From Gammaproteobacteria bacterium (lineage in GTDB: Bacteria; Pseudomonadota; Gammaproteobacteria; Pseudomonadales; Pseudohongiellaceae): a DNA stretch of 64,000 nucleotides. The notes under the pieces were generated by a model that saw nothing but the letters and a program-made list of their open reading frames with translations, was not told where the DNA came from and ran no database searches. Both the position numbers and the translations under genes were made by a program. The stretch is taken from assembly GCA_029244985.1 (NCBI GenBank), contig JAQWQD010000034.1, positions 1 through 64,000 on the forward strand. Reading direction: 5' to 3'. Below are positions 27,037 through 36,856 of this stretch, piece by piece (positions within the stretch are counted from its first letter, which is position 1; each line of letters begins with the position of its first letter).

Positions 27037-27840
27037 TTAATCAGATTCTTCACGGGCTTTATAGACTTCTTCGAAACGGTCTTGCAACCGACGCATACCA
27101 CCCAGCCAACGGTCATAGTCATCAGTCTTTCGTCTCATATAAGTTAACACCTCTGGATGTGGCAATACCAGAAAGCGTTCTTCTGCCAACGTTTCTATGA
27201 CTGTATCAGCAAGTTGATCGGGCTCTAACATACCATCAAGCCCCGCTACCCCTCCGTCTCCACCCGCCGTCATAGCGGTGCGCACCGCTTGCGGGCAAAG
27301 CGCCGAAACTTTAATGCCTCTATTTCCATAAGTAATCGATAGCCACTCTGCGAAGCCAATTGCCGCATGCTTGGTTGCCGCGTAGGGGGCCGACCCGACT
27401 TGGTTTAAGAGCCCAGCTGCTGAGGAGGTGTTCAATAAGTAACCCTCTCCCCTTTCCAGCATGCCTGGCAAAACTGCTCTAGCAGCAAAAACATGAGACA
27501 TTACATTGATATCCCAAATTGTTTGCCACTTATCCGTAGAAAGGTCTTCCCCGCCTGGCGTAAAAATTCCAGCATTGGAACAAAACAAATCGATGTTCCC
27601 GAAAGCGCTCAGAGATTTCTTAACTAATTCTTCAACCTCATTCTCATCGCCTACATCGCAGGTGATTCCTAATACTTTTGTTTGCTCACTGATATCGCGT
27701 ACTGTAGCGTCAACGCCTTCAGGATTGATATCGGTGACAACAACAGCTTTGGCACCTTCCTTTGCGAAGCGCTCGCAAAGTGATTTTCCAATGCCACTAG
27801 CTGCACCCGTTACAACTACTACTTTGTCTTTGATTTGCAT
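27037..27840 (-). CDS. Short-chain dehydrogenase/reductase
   Basis: 267 residues. The NAD(P)-binding TGAASGIG (about 11-18), NAG (about 89-91), Ser140 and the YxxxK pair (Tyr153, Lys157, 'YAATKHAA') are all present, so the catalytic set is complete. SDRs reduce or oxidise carbonyl/alcohol groups in the cytosol. Cofactor preference cannot be read. It follows the nitronate monooxygenase gene by 20 bases and precedes the esterase, in one operon. Confidence 0.95.
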   Translation of the reverse strand: MQIKDKVVVVTGAASGIGKSLCERFAKEGAKAVVVTDINPEGVDATVRDISEQTKVLGITCDVGDENEVEELVKKSLSAFGNIDLFCSNAGIFTPGGEDLSTDKWQTIWDINVMSHVFAARAVLPGMLERGEGYLLNTSSAAGLLNQVGSAPYAATKHAAIGFAEWLSITYGNRGIKVSALCPQAVRTAMTAGGDGGVAGLDGMLEPDQLADTVIETLAEERFLVLPHPEVLTYMRRKTDDYDRWLGGMRRLQDRFEEVYKAREESD

Positions 27841-27860
27841 CTACTGCTTCCTTATTCGGC

Positions 27861-28838
27861 TTATGCCGACACGGTACTTCCAAGCCGCTTATTAATAATT
27901 TCTTCAGCCTCTCTAACGATCCGGGATATCAATTCATCACAAGTCGGAATGTCATCTATTAATCCCACAACCATCCCCGCCGACCAGATACCTTTATCCA
28001 GATCTCCGGAATCAAATAATTCTCTTCCTTTAACTCCCTGAACTAAAGACTGAATATCTTCAAATTTAGTTTCACCATCCTGGCTTTCAATCTCCACAAC
28101 TTGTTCTGCGACGCTATTTTTGAAAACCCGCGCCGTGTTTCGCAAGGATCTATAGATAAGCGAAGTATCCAATTCCGAGGCGTCCACCATTTTTTGCTTA
28201 ACATTCTCGTGAATAGGAGCTTCTTTGGTGACCATAAAACGGGTGCCCATATTTATTCCATCCGCCCCCATAGCCAGTGCAGCAGCCAAACCTCGACCAT
28301 CGCCTAATCCGCCAGAGGCGAGAAACGGTATTTTCAATCTGCGGGCGGCCAATGGCAACAAAATCATATTGGTGACGTCATCTTCCCCTGGATGACCTGC
28401 ACACTCGAAACCATCGACACTTACCATGTCACAACCAATTTTTTCAGCCTTCAGTGAATGTCGAATAGAGGTGCATTTGTGAATAACTTTGATGCCTGCC
28501 TCTTTAAATAGGGGGAGAAAAGGTTCAGGATTGCGGCCGGCGGTTTCAACGATCTTAATTCCAGAGTCGACAATTGCCTGAGCATACTCCTCATAGGGGA
28601 CCGGCTTGATTGTGGGAAGAATTGTAAGATTTACCGCAAAGGGTTTGTCGGTCATTTCACGACACTGGTCGATTTCCTTAATCAGATCTTCTGGAGTGGG
28701 CTGAGTCAGCCCAGTGATGATCCCCAATCCGCCCGCGTTAGAGACTGCCGAGGCTAACCCTGCTAATCCAACCCACTGCATACCTCCCTGGACTATCGGA
28801 TGCTCGATTCCCAACATTTCTGTCACTCTCGTACGCAT
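27861..28838 (-). CDS. Nitronate monooxygenase / enoyl-ACP-reductase-like flavoprotein (NPD family)
   Basis: 325 residues, full length. 'IVQGGMQWVGLAGLASAVSNAGGLGIITG' (about 14-42), 'VIHKCTSIRHSLKAEKIGCDMVSVDGFECAGHPGEDDV' (about 114-151) and 'LGDGRGLAAALAMGADGINMGTRF' (about 178-201) mark the FMN-binding TIM-barrel family of 2-nitropropane dioxygenases. It oxidises nitronates or acts on related enoyl substrates. It is the first gene of the four-gene leftward operon, so the cluster may be a small catabolic set. The exact substrate is not readable. Confidence 0.92.
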   Translation of the reverse strand: MRTRVTEMLGIEHPIVQGGMQWVGLAGLASAVSNAGGLGIITGLTQPTPEDLIKEIDQCREMTDKPFAVNLTILPTIKPVPYEEYAQAIVDSGIKIVETAGRNPEPFLPLFKEAGIKVIHKCTSIRHSLKAEKIGCDMVSVDGFECAGHPGEDDVTNMILLPLAARRLKIPFLASGGLGDGRGLAAALAMGADGINMGTRFMVTKEAPIHENVKQKMVDASELDTSLIYRSLRNTARVFKNSVAEQVVEIESQDGETKFEDIQSLVQGVKGRELFDSGDLDKGIWSAGMVVGLIDDIPTCDELISRIVREAEEIINKRLGSTVSA

Positions 28839-29174
28839 TTACTCTAGATCTCCCTTTTTAAGATGCTTGAAAACACCTAAAAATAGGGGTTTCAGCACCG
28901 AGCGACTAGTTTACGTGGTCTAACGCAACGGTGCAAAGACGTGAGATTTGTTACATATTCTGTGATATATTTCCCAACTTTTGTGAGAACCACCAGCAAA
29001 AACTCCCTCGATACAGCCTGGGAGCAGTAAAATAATAGTTCACTTCAGCAAATCTATTAGTTGATGAATTAATAATTTTAGAAAGTCACAGTTGGATAAG
29101 AATCTTGAAACTACTATTGCCTGAAATTTCTATCTAGAGATAGGCAGTATGGCAAACTAGAAATGGAGAAAGAC
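28839..29174. other. Divergent intergenic region (nitronate monooxygenase / TonB receptor)
   Basis: 336 bases contain the two divergent start regions. Apart from the ribosome site for the receptor (GGAG at 29165-29168), I see no gene or strong repeat. Confidence 0.5.
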
Positions 29175-31256
29175 ATGATGCGCAAACTACTGGTTTCCAG
29201 TATCGCAACTGCAACAGCGATGATTGCAGCCCCTGCTATCGGGCAATCACAAAGTGGCATACAGGCGATTGAAGAAATCGAAGTATTTTCCACGAATCGA
29301 AGAACTGAAGGGCTAGCAGACGTTAATGCAGCGGTTTCAGTAATTGGCGAAGAAGAACTAGACCTAATTGCCCATACACATTACCAAGAAGCATTGGCTC
29401 GTATTCCTGGAGTTAGCGGTAATCGAAACAATGGTCAAGAAAGCTTAATGGCGATCCGATCCCCAGTTCTCACAGGCAATGGCGCCTGTGGCGCTTTCCT
29501 CGTCGCTGAAAACGGCATTCCTGTCCGCTCTGCAGGTTTCTGTAATGTAAATGAGATGTTTGACACGCATTCTGAAAATGCGGCTGGCATCGAAGTAGTT
29601 CGAGGGCCTGGAAGTGTTTTCTGGGGCTCAAATGCCCTGCATGGGCTTGTCAATGTAGTTCTTCCCTCTCCTGGTGACGTTGGCGAATTCACCCTTGAAG
29701 GCGGACCGAGAGGTTCATCACGAATTAAAGCTTCCTACGGTCAAGACTATGGAAACTTTGCTCAATCGTTATATATAACAGGCGTGAACGAAGAAGGCTA
29801 TCGAGACGATAGCGGTGTTGATCAGCAAAAGGTTAGCTGGCTGTATGAATACACTCTGGACAATGGCATCAAGATGGATGGTGGATTCAGCTATCTAAAT
29901 TTGAATCAAGAAACCGCTGGCTATGTTGTTGGTGATGGCGGATACAAAGACACTACTATGCGGGATACAAATCCGAATCCTGAAGCCTATCGCGATAGCG
30001 TTAATAGCCGGATATGGACTCGTTTCACAATGGAATCGGGTGATTGGGAATACGTACTTACACCTTACTTCCGTGAAGTGAATATGAATTTCATACAACA
30101 CTTCTTGCCAGGCAATCCGATTGAAGATACCGAACACAGAAGCTTGGGTTTCCAATTCGCGGCTTATCGCGACTTAGGCAATGATTCCACATTCTCATAC
30201 GGTCTTGACGTTGAAAGTACTGACGGGAATTTATTTCAGTCCCAGCCAAACCCAACTCAAGGTTCATTTTTCTTAAGAAACTCAATTCCTCAAGGCGCTC
30301 ACTACGATTATGAAGTAGAAGCGCGCCAAATTGCATTGTTCGCCAACTACGAAACCGCCTTGTCTGATAACTGGAGGCTCTCTATTGGCGCACGTGCAGA
30401 GAAGATGGAATATGACTATGACAATAAAATGCTTGATGGGCGAACTAATGACCAGGGCGTTGCTTGCAGATTCGGTTGTCGTTATTCCCGCCCCGGGGAT
30501 CGAAACGACACCTTTGAAGATATTTCTCCAAAGATTGGCCTGAGCTATCAGTTAAATAATAACAATAGCCTGCAATTACGTGCTCAAAGAGGAATCCGCG
30601 CACCTCAGGCAACCGAACTGTATCGTCTACAAGGTTCACAGACTGTTGCAGATTTAGATTCTGTCGAACTTGATAGCTATGAATTTGCATTTCAAGGGGC
30701 TAACAGCGATCTAGACTACTCCGTTACTGGCTACTTTATGCAGAAGGAAAATGAAATTCTGCGCGACAGTTCACGTACAAATCTAAACGGGAGTGACACC
30801 GAGCATGTAGGTGTTGAATTAAGCGCCGGATACAACCTCTCAGATAACTTATCGCTTCGCGGTGTTATTAATTATGCCCACCATACTTATGAGAATGATC
30901 TGATCTCTGGTGGTCAAAATATTAATGGAAATAGAATTGATACAGCACCTGACACCTTCGGTAATATAAGACTCAGTTATCGTGCCAATGGCAATTTACG
31001 TACGGAATTGGAGTGGGCACATATGGGCGAATACTACACAAACCCGGAAAACACGGCGGGTTATGGTGGTCATGATCTAGTAAATCTCCGCACGCAATAT
31101 ACGGTAAACGATGATTTGTCGCTGTACATTAATATTATGAATCTTACTGATCAAAAATATGCAGAACGTGCAGATTGGACTACTTTTACGGGTGATCGCT
31201 ACTTCCCTGGAGAGCCGGCAAGAATTTTTGCAGGATTTACCTGGAAATATCGCTAA
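29175..31256 (+). CDS. TonB-dependent outer-membrane receptor
   Basis: 693 residues from ATG 29175 (GGAG six bases before; an ATG 12 bases earlier is less well placed). Signal peptide about 1-24 (ending AIGQ). A Ton box-like EEIEVFST lies near residues 31-40, followed by a plug ('VNAAVSVIGEEELD', 'HYQEALARIPGV', 'IEVVRGPGSVFWGSNALHGLVNVVL') and a barrel with many aromatic strands, ending 'PARIFAGFTWKYR'. Such receptors import siderophores, vitamins or oligosaccharides using the TonB/ExbBD motor. Two Cys pairs occur (GNGACGAF...GFCN, VACRFGCRY). Ligand unknown. A strong terminator follows. Confidence 0.95.
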   Translation: MMRKLLVSSIATATAMIAAPAIGQSQSGIQAIEEIEVFSTNRRTEGLADVNAAVSVIGEEELDLIAHTHYQEALARIPGVSGNRNNGQESLMAIRSPVLTGNGACGAFLVAENGIPVRSAGFCNVNEMFDTHSENAAGIEVVRGPGSVFWGSNALHGLVNVVLPSPGDVGEFTLEGGPRGSSRIKASYGQDYGNFAQSLYITGVNEEGYRDDSGVDQQKVSWLYEYTLDNGIKMDGGFSYLNLNQETAGYVVGDGGYKDTTMRDTNPNPEAYRDSVNSRIWTRFTMESGDWEYVLTPYFREVNMNFIQHFLPGNPIEDTEHRSLGFQFAAYRDLGNDSTFSYGLDVESTDGNLFQSQPNPTQGSFFLRNSIPQGAHYDYEVEARQIALFANYETALSDNWRLSIGARAEKMEYDYDNKMLDGRTNDQGVACRFGCRYSRPGDRNDTFEDISPKIGLSYQLNNNNSLQLRAQRGIRAPQATELYRLQGSQTVADLDSVELDSYEFAFQGANSDLDYSVTGYFMQKENEILRDSSRTNLNGSDTEHVGVELSAGYNLSDNLSLRGVINYAHHTYENDLISGGQNINGNRIDTAPDTFGNIRLSYRANGNLRTELEWAHMGEYYTNPENTAGYGGHDLVNLRTQYTVNDDLSLYINIMNLTDQKYAERADWTTFTGDRYFPGEPARIFAGFTWKYR

Positions 31257-31279
31257 TCCTTGTCTAGCCATCACAATCT

Positions 31280-31310
31280 AAAAAATGCCGACTATAGTCG
31301 GCATTTTTTT
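31280..31310. terminator. Rho-independent terminator after the TonB receptor
   Basis: AAAAATGCCGACTA pairs with TAGTCGGCATTTTT, a perfect inverted repeat with little or no loop, and ends in seven T residues. Confidence 0.93.
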
Positions 31311-31335
31311 ATCAAGCTGTAATTAACTAAACTCT

Positions 31336-31983
31336 ATGGATAAAACTAGACAAAAGAATATCTATGAAGCTTTGCTGCGTTTTTTTCTGTCTAAACAGGC
31401 GGAAAAGCCCAGTAGCATTTTTCATCCAGAATTAGATGTGTATCAAACTGCGAAAAACGGAAGCGAACTGCGCAAGGCCGCAGTACTTTTGCCAATAACA
31501 CGCCCAGAAGATGGCAGTGGTAGTCATTTAGTATTAACAGTTCGCTCGGAAAATTTGAAAAGCCATGCTGGACAGATAAGCTTGCCTGGAGGAACTCAGG
31601 AGGAGCAGGACGAAGACTCTATCGCTACAGCCCTGCGAGAAAGCGAAGAAGAAATCGGACTTGCATCAAATCATGTAGAAGTAATCGGTAGATTAGGCGA
31701 CCTAGTACTCCCTTCTGGTTTTTTAATAACGCCTATCGTTGGCATCATCAATAACAATTTGAATTTTGTCGCGCAGCCACAAGAAGTTGCTGATATTTTC
31801 CAAGCTCCCTTGGAATTAATTCTAGATGTAACTGCCTATCAAAAATTTACCGTTCCTTTTGAAGGAAAAGATAGAACTGTCTTGGAAATACATTTTGAAG
31901 ATTATCGAATTTGGGGAGCGACTGCGGCAATACTATTCCATCTCGCCAATGAGATTAAAAACTATGAAAATTATTCAGACTAA
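31336..31983 (+). CDS. CoA pyrophosphatase, Nudix hydrolase (NudL/YeaB-like)
   Basis: 215 residues. The CoA-specific signature 'LVLTVRSENLKSHAGQISLPGG' and Nudix box GGTQEEQDEDSIATALRESEEEIGL (RE-x-x-EE core) are present; the box has the slightly longer first gap known in the NudL group. It cleaves CoA and derivatives to 4'-phosphopantetheine and adenosine 3',5'-bisphosphate, in the cytosol. It starts shortly after the TonB-receptor terminator, so it has its own promoter. It converges with the diguanylate cyclase (gap three bases). The CoA specificity rests on the signature. Confidence 0.9.
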   Translation: MDKTRQKNIYEALLRFFLSKQAEKPSSIFHPELDVYQTAKNGSELRKAAVLLPITRPEDGSGSHLVLTVRSENLKSHAGQISLPGGTQEEQDEDSIATALRESEEEIGLASNHVEVIGRLGDLVLPSGFLITPIVGIINNNLNFVAQPQEVADIFQAPLELILDVTAYQKFTVPFEGKDRTVLEIHFEDYRIWGATAAILFHLANEIKNYENYSD

Positions 31984-31986
31984 GAA

Positions 31987-32664
31987 TCAGAGGTACTTGC
32001 CAAGACTTCTTTTTTTATCACCACTAAGGTCTTCGCATTTTTCGTAATAAGATGCATAACAAATTCGATTTCTGCCTTCCTGCTTCGCCGTATAAAGAAA
32101 CCCATCAACTCTATCTATGAATTCTTTCTCGGTGGATTTGTCACCATGATTATAAACATGGACTCCAAAGCTTGCTTCTATTTCTAGGACTAAGTTGCCA
32201 GCGCTTACTGATGAGTGCTCAATAATGAAACGAAGTCGATTAGCTAAGTGCACGCCCTCTCGCAGGTTAGTATCGGGCAAAATCAACGCGAACTCTTCTC
32301 CACCATAACGACAGGGAATATCCAGTCGACGAATGGTATTACGAATTAAACTCGAAATCTGAGTTAAAACTACATTACCAACTTCGTGGCCATAGATATC
32401 ATTGATAGATTTAAAATGATCTAAATCACACATGATTAAGCAAGTAGGCTGACCGGAACGACGGGTGCGTTCCATCTCCAAGCTAAGAGCTTCGGAAAAG
32501 TAACGATAATTGAAAAGGCCAGTTAATTCATCGGTACGAACCATGGCAGCCAATTGCCTAACTTCTTCCCGAAGCTGGTCGACTTCCGCCAGTTTCGTGC
32601 AATTGCCACCATCCGATCGGCGCGGCACTAGTTCAGTTTCTTTAATTTCATGAGGTTCATCCAT
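31987..32664 (-). CDS. Diguanylate cyclase (GGDEF domain, with I-site)
   Basis: 225 residues. A short N-terminal helical segment (about 22-44, coiled-coil-like 'VDQLREEVRQLAAMV') precedes one GGDEF domain (about 45-210). GGEEF is at 121-125 and the allosteric inhibition site RxxD (RRLD, 112-115) lies exactly five residues earlier, so c-di-GMP feedback is expected. The enzyme makes c-di-GMP from two GTP. No sensor or membrane domain is present, so input is unclear and may come through the coiled coil. Confidence 0.93.
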   Translation of the reverse strand: MDEPHEIKETELVPRRSDGGNCTKLAEVDQLREEVRQLAAMVRTDELTGLFNYRYFSEALSLEMERTRRSGQPTCLIMCDLDHFKSINDIYGHEVGNVVLTQISSLIRNTIRRLDIPCRYGGEEFALILPDTNLREGVHLANRLRFIIEHSSVSAGNLVLEIEASFGVHVYNHGDKSTEKEFIDRVDGFLYTAKQEGRNRICYASYYEKCEDLSGDKKRSLGKYL

Positions 32665-32844
32665 AGATTTTTGGTATCGACTGAGCCCCCTAAGCTACTG
32701 AATTAATGGTTTTTTTTCATCTCTTTTAAAACTAAACTTCGGCCCAATATTGGACAGTAGCACAAAGCCGCTTCAGCAAGAATACCCTGCAGCAGTTTTT
32801 GAGACCTAGTTCGTTAATTTCAGATAGTCAAAAAATGAGGAAAA

Positions 32845-34542
32845 TTAGGGCATCGCCCAATCTGGAAGCCCACCCAATACGCCAAATGTGAGGTCTCCAA
32901 GGGTATAAACGAAGATGGTAAGCAAGAAGACCGATAGGATATCTAGCCATACCCCAGCAATAACCATTTTCATAATAGGTATCCTCCCCGATCCGTAAAC
33001 AATTGCATTGGGAGGCGTTGAAACAGGCAGCATAAAAGCGCAGGAGGCAGCAAGAGTCGTAGGGATTAGTAAAAGGAGTGGATGCGCTTCAATCGCTTGG
33101 GCAAGACTGGCCATTATCGGCAACGACAATGAGATAGTTGCTGTGTTCGAAGCTACCTCAGTAAGACCTGTAATAAATGCGACCGTACTTATTACAATTA
33201 CCAATGGCTCCGCATCACCGAGCAGGGCACCCAGCTGCACCGCAATGAAGTCTGAAAGTCCTGAAGTCCCAAACCCCTTAGCAATCGCTAAGCCGCCGCC
33301 AAACAAGATTAGGATTCCCCAGGGTACTCGCTTAGCATCTTCCCAATCCATGAGGCGACCACCGACGGCTTTACTGGCAGGGATCATAAACAAAGTTAAA
33401 GCCAAAGCAATCGATACACTGCCGTCATCGATCATGTAACCAATTGGATTAGACCCAATCGATCGTAGAAAGTTATCAAGATAGTAGCTCCATCCGAACA
33501 CGTCAACTTCTGGCCCAAACAGTCGCTCCTTGCGAGTTATTAGCAGCACCGCAAACGCAAAGAAGACGACACTTACGCGTTTTTCTTCGGTGGACATTAT
33601 TCCCAGCTTTTTAATCTCAGTCTGAATAAACTCCTTACCGCTAAAAGGTGTGGTTGCCGGAAGCGGAAACACAAACCGCGTTAAAAGTACCCAAGCGATA
33701 AGCATGTATATAAAACTCATTGGCAGAGCGAAAAGCATCCAAGTGGAAAATGTAATTTCAGGGGCCTCAGGGAATAACTGTGACATCTGCGTGATTAAGA
33801 CTCCATTTGGAGGGGTACCAATCAAGGTGGCAAATCCACCAATTGAAGCGCCATAAGCAATGCCTAATAAGAGTGTTAGGGAAAAATTTTCTGCACGACT
33901 GTCTATCGTACCGCCTTCGGCAGCAACTTTTTTGTTAAGCTCTTCATAGAGCAATACAAGAGACATACCCATAGGCATCATCATTAACGCGGTAGCCGTG
34001 TTGGACAGCCACATGGAGAGAAACCCAGTTGCAACCATGAAACCTAATACCAGTCGGTGAGGTTGGCCGCCAATGATGCGTAATATGTGTAAAGCAATTC
34101 GCTTATGTAGATTCCATTTTTCTACCGCTACCGCGATCATGAATCCACCCATAAAGAGCAGAATTATCCAGTCCATGTACTGGTTCGCAACATTCGGAAA
34201 AATGATGTCGAAATCACGGGCCGAGAACCCTTCGGCAAAAGTCGCATTTTCTAAATCGACACGATTGCCAGCCGGCAATTCGCGGCCTCGCATAATCCCC
34301 ATAAGAGGAAAGAGAACAACGGGCAGTAAAGCGGTAGCAGAAAGCGGGATTGCCTCAGTAATCCACCAAATTGCCATCAATACAATAATGGCAGCCATGC
34401 GAGTTACTAAAGGATTATTAGGCTCTAGATCAACAAATAACAACATTAAAAGAAAGACTGCAGGGCCAAGCCACAATCCAATTTTACTTCGAACAGGGGA
34501 TGGGATAGGTTCAGCCATTTCTGACTCTGCAGTATTAGTCAT
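32845..34542 (-). CDS. SLC13/DASS-family sodium:dicarboxylate (or sulfate) symporter
   Basis: 565 residues with about a dozen membrane segments. The two sodium-site motifs of the family are visible: 'LSNTATALMMMPMGMSL' in the first half and 'VASNTATISLSLPIMASL' in the second. Members import C4-dicarboxylates, citrate or sulfate with sodium across the inner membrane. It is leftward, with about 60 bases to the downstream dienelactone hydrolase ORF end on the left side of a divergent layout. The anion cannot be assigned. Confidence 0.92.
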   Translation of the reverse strand: MTNTAESEMAEPIPSPVRSKIGLWLGPAVFLLMLLFVDLEPNNPLVTRMAAIIVLMAIWWITEAIPLSATALLPVVLFPLMGIMRGRELPAGNRVDLENATFAEGFSARDFDIIFPNVANQYMDWIILLFMGGFMIAVAVEKWNLHKRIALHILRIIGGQPHRLVLGFMVATGFLSMWLSNTATALMMMPMGMSLVLLYEELNKKVAAEGGTIDSRAENFSLTLLLGIAYGASIGGFATLIGTPPNGVLITQMSQLFPEAPEITFSTWMLFALPMSFIYMLIAWVLLTRFVFPLPATTPFSGKEFIQTEIKKLGIMSTEEKRVSVVFFAFAVLLITRKERLFGPEVDVFGWSYYLDNFLRSIGSNPIGYMIDDGSVSIALALTLFMIPASKAVGGRLMDWEDAKRVPWGILILFGGGLAIAKGFGTSGLSDFIAVQLGALLGDAEPLVIVISTVAFITGLTEVASNTATISLSLPIMASLAQAIEAHPLLLLIPTTLAASCAFMLPVSTPPNAIVYGSGRIPIMKMVIAGVWLDILSVFLLTIFVYTLGDLTFGVLGGLPDWAMP

Positions 34543-34602
34543 AGTTCAACATTTTTATCTTTTCTTTTTAGTTCTTAACCTAATTCAGAAGTGATAACCC
34601 AG

Positions 34603-35313
34603 CTAAAAAATCTCATTTAAGAAATTTACCAGAGTTTGATAGCTGCGCTTTTCAGCTACCTCACTGTACACCGCGCCGAAATCAGGATTATTGGCTGCAG
34701 GGTTTGTGAAGGCATGCATAGTTTGTCCGTAGGCATGAACCTGCCAATCAGCTTCTGCCTCAGTCATTTCCGCCTCAAAAGCTAAAACCTGTTCAGGCGG
34801 AACCATTGGATCTTCATGACCATGCAAACAAAGTACTTTACTCTTTATAGCTTCATTGACAACATTTCCAGGCGCAAGAATACCATGAATACTGACAACT
34901 CCTAACACTTCGGCGCCAGACCTTGCTAATTCCAGGGCACACATTCCACCGAAACAGTAGCCCATAGCAGCCACCTTAACAGCATCTACTTGAGGAATAT
35001 TTCTGCCGGCCACAAGGGCAGCGTTAACCCGCCGTCTTAATGCGGCTCGATCTTCAGCAAGAGGATTCATCAATGAGGAATTGAGTGCCGCATCGCCGTC
35101 TGCACCAAAAACACCTTTCCCATACATGTCGAGAGCAAAGCCAACGTAACCCATGGAAGCAATTTTTTCGGCAGCATTACAAGCAAACTCTCTACGCCCA
35201 CTCCAATCATGAGCCACCAACACCAGGGGTTTTTGCGAATCTGCTTCTTCGTAGGCCACATAGGCTTCGAGGGGAGTGAGACCATCATGATAATCGAGAT
35301 GTCGTGTGATCAT
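34603..35313 (-). CDS. Dienelactone hydrolase family protein
   Basis: 236 residues. The catalytic triad is readable in order: Cys120 (GYCFGG, nucleophile), Asp168 (GHEDPMVP) and His200 (QTMHAFTNP). Cys as nucleophile is typical for this family, which opens dienelactones and related esters. No signal peptide. It is followed on its left by the SLC13 gene, and preceded by a peroxiredoxin gene, all leftward with 46-60 base gaps. The true substrate is not known; many marine homologues are generic. Confidence 0.92.
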   Translation of the reverse strand: MITRHLDYHDGLTPLEAYVAYEEADSQKPLVLVAHDWSGRREFACNAAEKIASMGYVGFALDMYGKGVFGADGDAALNSSLMNPLAEDRAALRRRVNAALVAGRNIPQVDAVKVAAMGYCFGGMCALELARSGAEVLGVVSIHGILAPGNVVNEAIKSKVLCLHGHEDPMVPPEQVLAFEAEMTEAEADWQVHAYGQTMHAFTNPAANNPDFGAVYSEVAEKRSYQTLVNFLNEIF

Positions 35314-35359
35314 TCTAATTTATAGCCTTCTAATGTGACACTTGGAACTTACCAAATAT

Positions 35360-35839
35360 TTACAGAGCTTCGAGCATAGCTTCCGCTGCACTTACTTTAA
35401 TCTCACCCGGTGCTTCAATCCCCAGATAAGTCACTGTTCCATCTTCGACAATCATGCCAAAACGCTGTGCTCTTGCGCCCATACCAAAACCGCTAGCATC
35501 TAATGCAAGGCCGATAGCATTTGTGAATTCACCATTACCGTCTGCCAACATTAAGATCTCCTCAGCATTTTGTGCATTACCCCATGCACCCATGACAAAA
35601 GCATCATTCACTGCCATACAGGCAATTGTGTCTGCGCCTTTAGCCTTAATTGCATCGGCATTGACCACAAACCCAGGCAAATGCGTCATGGAGCATCCAG
35701 GTGTAAACGCACCAGGAACAGCAAAGAAAACAACTTTCTTGCCGCCAAAAATTTCTTCACTGCTCATACCCTTGGGGCCATCGGCAGTCATTACCTTAAA
35801 ATTCGCTGCAGGAACCTTGTCTCCAACCTGGATAGTCAT
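35360..35839 (-). CDS. Prx5-type (peroxiredoxin/thiol peroxidase) protein
   Basis: 159 residues from the ATG at 35839, chosen because AGGAGAAAT lies about 6 bases ahead and the protein begins MTIQVGDKVPAANF; a longer frame runs upstream without support. The peroxidatic Cys49 is in PGAFTPGCSMTHLPG, the Prx5/AhpE-like motif. It reduces peroxides with thioredoxin or glutaredoxin in the cytosol (no signal peptide). It is the second of three peroxiredoxins in the window and lies 46 bases ahead of the dienelactone hydrolase gene. Confidence 0.95.
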   Translation of the reverse strand: MTIQVGDKVPAANFKVMTADGPKGMSSEEIFGGKKVVFFAVPGAFTPGCSMTHLPGFVVNADAIKAKGADTIACMAVNDAFVMGAWGNAQNAEEILMLADGNGEFTNAIGLALDASGFGMGARAQRFGMIVEDGTVTYLGIEAPGEIKVSAAEAMLEAL

Positions 35840-36008
35840 GCTATTTCTCCTAATTATTCGTTGAATTGAAAAGAGCCTAAGGGATACTAGCAAAATCAAT
35901 CGGACATTCTAAGCATTGGTCCAATAATTCGCTGATGTGCTGAACTTCATATTAAGCAAACATGAACAAGCAGCAAGTGATTAGGTTATAGAGAGCATCT
36001 TTCTCGCT

Positions 36009-36812
36009 CTAATTTCCACTCCCAAGAATGGAATTGATCCAGTTTAGATGGAGTGAGACTCTTTCGTACACCGCGATCGACCCATATTTTCCCTGAGTCT
36101 CTTCAGAAAATTGATCACCAGCTACTTCCCCAATTGCAATTCCCGCGAGTCTGACCCCCGTGCTGGTTTCAATTAATGCCGGGCCGCCACTATCACCTAA
36201 ACCAAGAGTGCCCTCCAAAGGCAAAACCATTCCATTGCCACCTCTTGGATCATCAAACACGAAATGCAACCGATCGTCAGCTGAAGAAATTCTATTTTTA
36301 GCTCGGCGCTTGACACCATCATCGAATTGTCGACCTATGGTTCCTAACCCAAAATACCCCCAACCAATGAGAGTAACAATTTCCCCCTGTTCATTAGCAT
36401 CAACATAGGGCTCAATGGGTCGCGGAATTACAGACTCATTTCTAAACCGTAGTAAAGCCAGATCCACTTCAGGATTTTTCGAATCATCAAAGCCCGGATG
36501 GATAACTACAGCATCGATTTCACGCGATTGATTACCAACTTCAACAGCATATCTTCTTCCGTTGTTTACAGTATCCCCCAAGCTTGTTTCATCAATACAA
36601 TGGGCTGCTGTTAGAGCCCATCTTGCATGGATGATGGTAGCAGCACAAATTTTGCTTTTACCTTGTCGTTCAATAAAGAAAACTGCAGGGGTGTCACTCG
36701 ATTTTATTTCGTATTCACCAGGCGCGACATCGTGGCGCACTATGATCCCCTGACTACTAAGGGCAAATACAAGCGACAACAGAATAAGGCTAAATTTAAT
36801 CTCTAAGTGCAC
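36009..36812 (-). CDS. Exported trypsin-like serine protease
   Basis: About 267 residues with a signal peptide (LEIKFSLILLSLVFALSSQ). The S1 triad is visible: His in LTAAHC, Asp in EVDLALL and Ser in LGDSGGPAL. A disulfide-rich pattern is not obvious. The track frame opens at a TTG eight codons earlier; GTG 36812 is chosen since TTTAGGG lies six bases upstream of it. The start remains uncertain. It cleaves extracytoplasmic proteins; the specificity pocket was not assessed. It is downstream of the small membrane protein gene (20-base gap). Confidence 0.9.
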   Translation of the reverse strand: MHLEIKFSLILLSLVFALSSQGIIVRHDVAPGEYEIKSSDTPAVFFIERQGKSKICAATIIHARWALTAAHCIDETSLGDTVNNGRRYAVEVGNQSREIDAVVIHPGFDDSKNPEVDLALLRFRNESVIPRPIEPYVDANEQGEIVTLIGWGYFGLGTIGRQFDDGVKRRAKNRISSADDRLHFVFDDPRGGNGMVLPLEGTLGLGDSGGPALIETSTGVRLAGIAIGEVAGDQFSEETQGKYGSIAVYERVSLHLNWINSILGSGN

Positions 36813-36856
36813 CACGAGCCCTAAATTCAATACCAAATACTGGTAAGGTTTTAATA

